Source: an uncultured Prevotellaceae bacterium
Lineage (GTDB): Bacteria > Bacteroidota > Bacteroidia > Bacteroidales > Bacteroidaceae
DNA: 64,000 nt
Assembly (NCBI GenBank): GCA_900315455.1
Contig: OMZE01000016.1
Span: forward strand, 1 to 64,000
Direction of reading: 5' to 3'
The position numbers and the translations under genes are program-made. Below are positions 63,297-64,000 of this stretch, one piece after another. Every line of letters starts with the position of its first letter. Position 1 is the stretch's first letter. The notes below the pieces were generated by a model, which did not search any database, had not been told where the DNA came from, and saw nothing but the letters and a program-made list of their open reading frames with translations.

Positions 63297-64000
63297 TTGA
63301 AAATCTGTTTCATCGTCTCAGGGTCGAGTGGTTTCATCGAGGGCAGTTTCAGGTCTTTCACCATGTGTAGTGTGCCCTGCTTGTATTTCTGGAAATGGTC
63401 GGTCTTCAGGTGATTCTGATAGGCTTCCTCTGAGGCATAGATCTCGAGGATGCGAATCTTTGTGGAGTCCTCGGCACTCTGCATGGGGAAGAGACAAACC
63501 ACTCCAGGCTCGCGCTCCACGCTCAGACGGTCCACCTCGTTGGCGTATTCCAGGTATTCCTTTAGGTACTGAGGGTAGACCTCTATCTCGGCAATACGGA
63601 CTATCATATTATCGTATGTAATCGGAGTCGAAAACTCCTCATCGGTTACCTGACGCAATTGTACGGCATGTTGTTCACCGGGAGCAATATCGCTCACGGT
63701 CATACACTCGGCATCACTCCAGGGTGTTGCCCCGTTCCAGTGGCGCACGTTGGGAGCCGTGGTCACCACGTCGCCTTTGCGGAGCAGTTGCTTGGGTTTG
63801 CCTTCTTCTTGATAGTAGGCCTCGCCACTGAGCACCATTAGCACCTGAGTGGCATTCGGGTGGTAGTGCCAAGAGTTGCGGCTTCCTTTCTCGAAAAGGA
63901 AATTGGTCGTCATCTGCCGTTCGCTGCGGCTGAGCACGGAGATGTGCACGTTACCTGTATTGAACTCGGCAGGAGCCTTGAACTGCGTAGGGAATATCGT
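63284..64000 (-). CDS. Cupin plus antibiotic-biosynthesis-monooxygenase-like protein, partial at right edge
   Basis: The frame is open past the right edge, so the N-terminus is missing. The cupin has WHYHPNATQVLMVLSGEAYYQEEG (metal His residues) and LRKGDVVTTAPNVRHWNG. The C-terminal half (from about residue 110 of the visible part) is a dimeric alpha/beta barrel of the ABM/YgiN type: MIVRIAEIEVYPQYLKEYLEYANEV, VCLFPMQSAEDSTKIRILEIYASEEAYQNHLKTDHFQKY. These are linked to quinone or small-molecule oxidation. First visible gene of the minus-strand redox operon. Confidence 0.8.
   Translation of the reverse strand, partial: TIFPTQFKAPAEFNTGNVHISVLSRSERQMTTNFLFEKGSRNSWHYHPNATQVLMVLSGEAYYQEEGKPKQLLRKGDVVTTAPNVRHWNGATPWSDAECMTVSDIAPGEQHAVQLRQVTDEEFSTPITYDNMIVRIAEIEVYPQYLKEYLEYANEVDRLSVEREPGVVCLFPMQSAEDSTKIRILEIYASEEAYQNHLKTDHFQKYKQGTLHMVKDLKLPSMKPLDPETMKQIFKKQR

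Overview
The window looks like chromosome of a Bacteroidales bacterium, most likely Prevotella or a close relative. The evidence is the Bacteroidetes promoter form (TTTG, about 19-20 bp, then TAnnTTTG) in front of many genes, the near absence of strong Shine-Dalgarno sites, many Sec-exported proteins and lipoproteins cut after AQ or at a lipobox Cys, a DUF4249/TonB receptor pair, and Bacteroidales families such as DUF4923, DUF4112 and DUF5107. No rRNA, tRNA, CRISPR array or integrase was seen.

Layout. 1-7.1 kb: a broken Hanks-type kinase that runs off the left edge, a secreted flavodoxin, two tandem histidine acid phosphatases (MINPP/phytase type) overlapping a YjbQ gene, and a RAYT-like Y1 transposase fused to a DprA/SLOG-like domain. 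7.3-25.6 kb: an accessory region almost wholly on the minus strand, holding a TIR-Sel1 protein, a secreted nitroreductase, a three-gene operon (coiled coil, VWA, divergent PurA-like ligase), a phosphoesterase/SanA pair, two unrecognised genes, a three-module retropepsin-like protein, a complete retron (ncRNA, reverse transcriptase, HEPN-type effector), an AT-rich orphan, and a WYL regulator/SF1 helicase/TPR operon. 25.6-37.8 kb: a biosynthetic locus of membrane PP2C phosphatase with anti-sigma-type kinase domain, STAS protein, 2428-residue NRPS (C-A-T-C-A-T-reductase), MATE exporter and phosphopantetheinyl transferase. 38-43.9 kb: an outer-membrane porin, lipoproteins, a small uncatalogued gene, a TPR-TM-AraC regulator, a GlsB-like membrane protein and a methyltransferase. 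43.9-56.8 kb: glycan use (GH35 and GH2 enzymes, DUF5107-TPR protein, sugar MFS transporter, DUF4249 lipoprotein and TonB receptor). 57.2-64 kb: a DUF4923 lipoprotein, a DUF4112 protein and a redox cluster (HxlR regulator, cupins, FMN split-barrel proteins, nitroreductase, flavodoxin).

How the parts work together. The most striking unit is the retron at 16534-19096. A promoter box sits 17 bp upstream of a 250-nt non-coding RNA bounded by a perfect 12-bp inverted repeat. The RNA is followed by an RT carrying the retron-specific NAxxH and VTG motifs and YADD, and the RT overlaps by 8 nt a helical protein with an RNYQSH (Rx4H) HEPN motif. This reads as a toxin/antitoxin-like anti-phage unit with an RNase effector. 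With TIR-Sel1 and the WYL-helicase-TPR operon nearby, 7-25.6 kb looks like a defence island. The NRPS locus is self-contained (assembly line, activating PPTase, exporter) and lies downstream of a phosphatase/STAS pair that may set its expression or activity.
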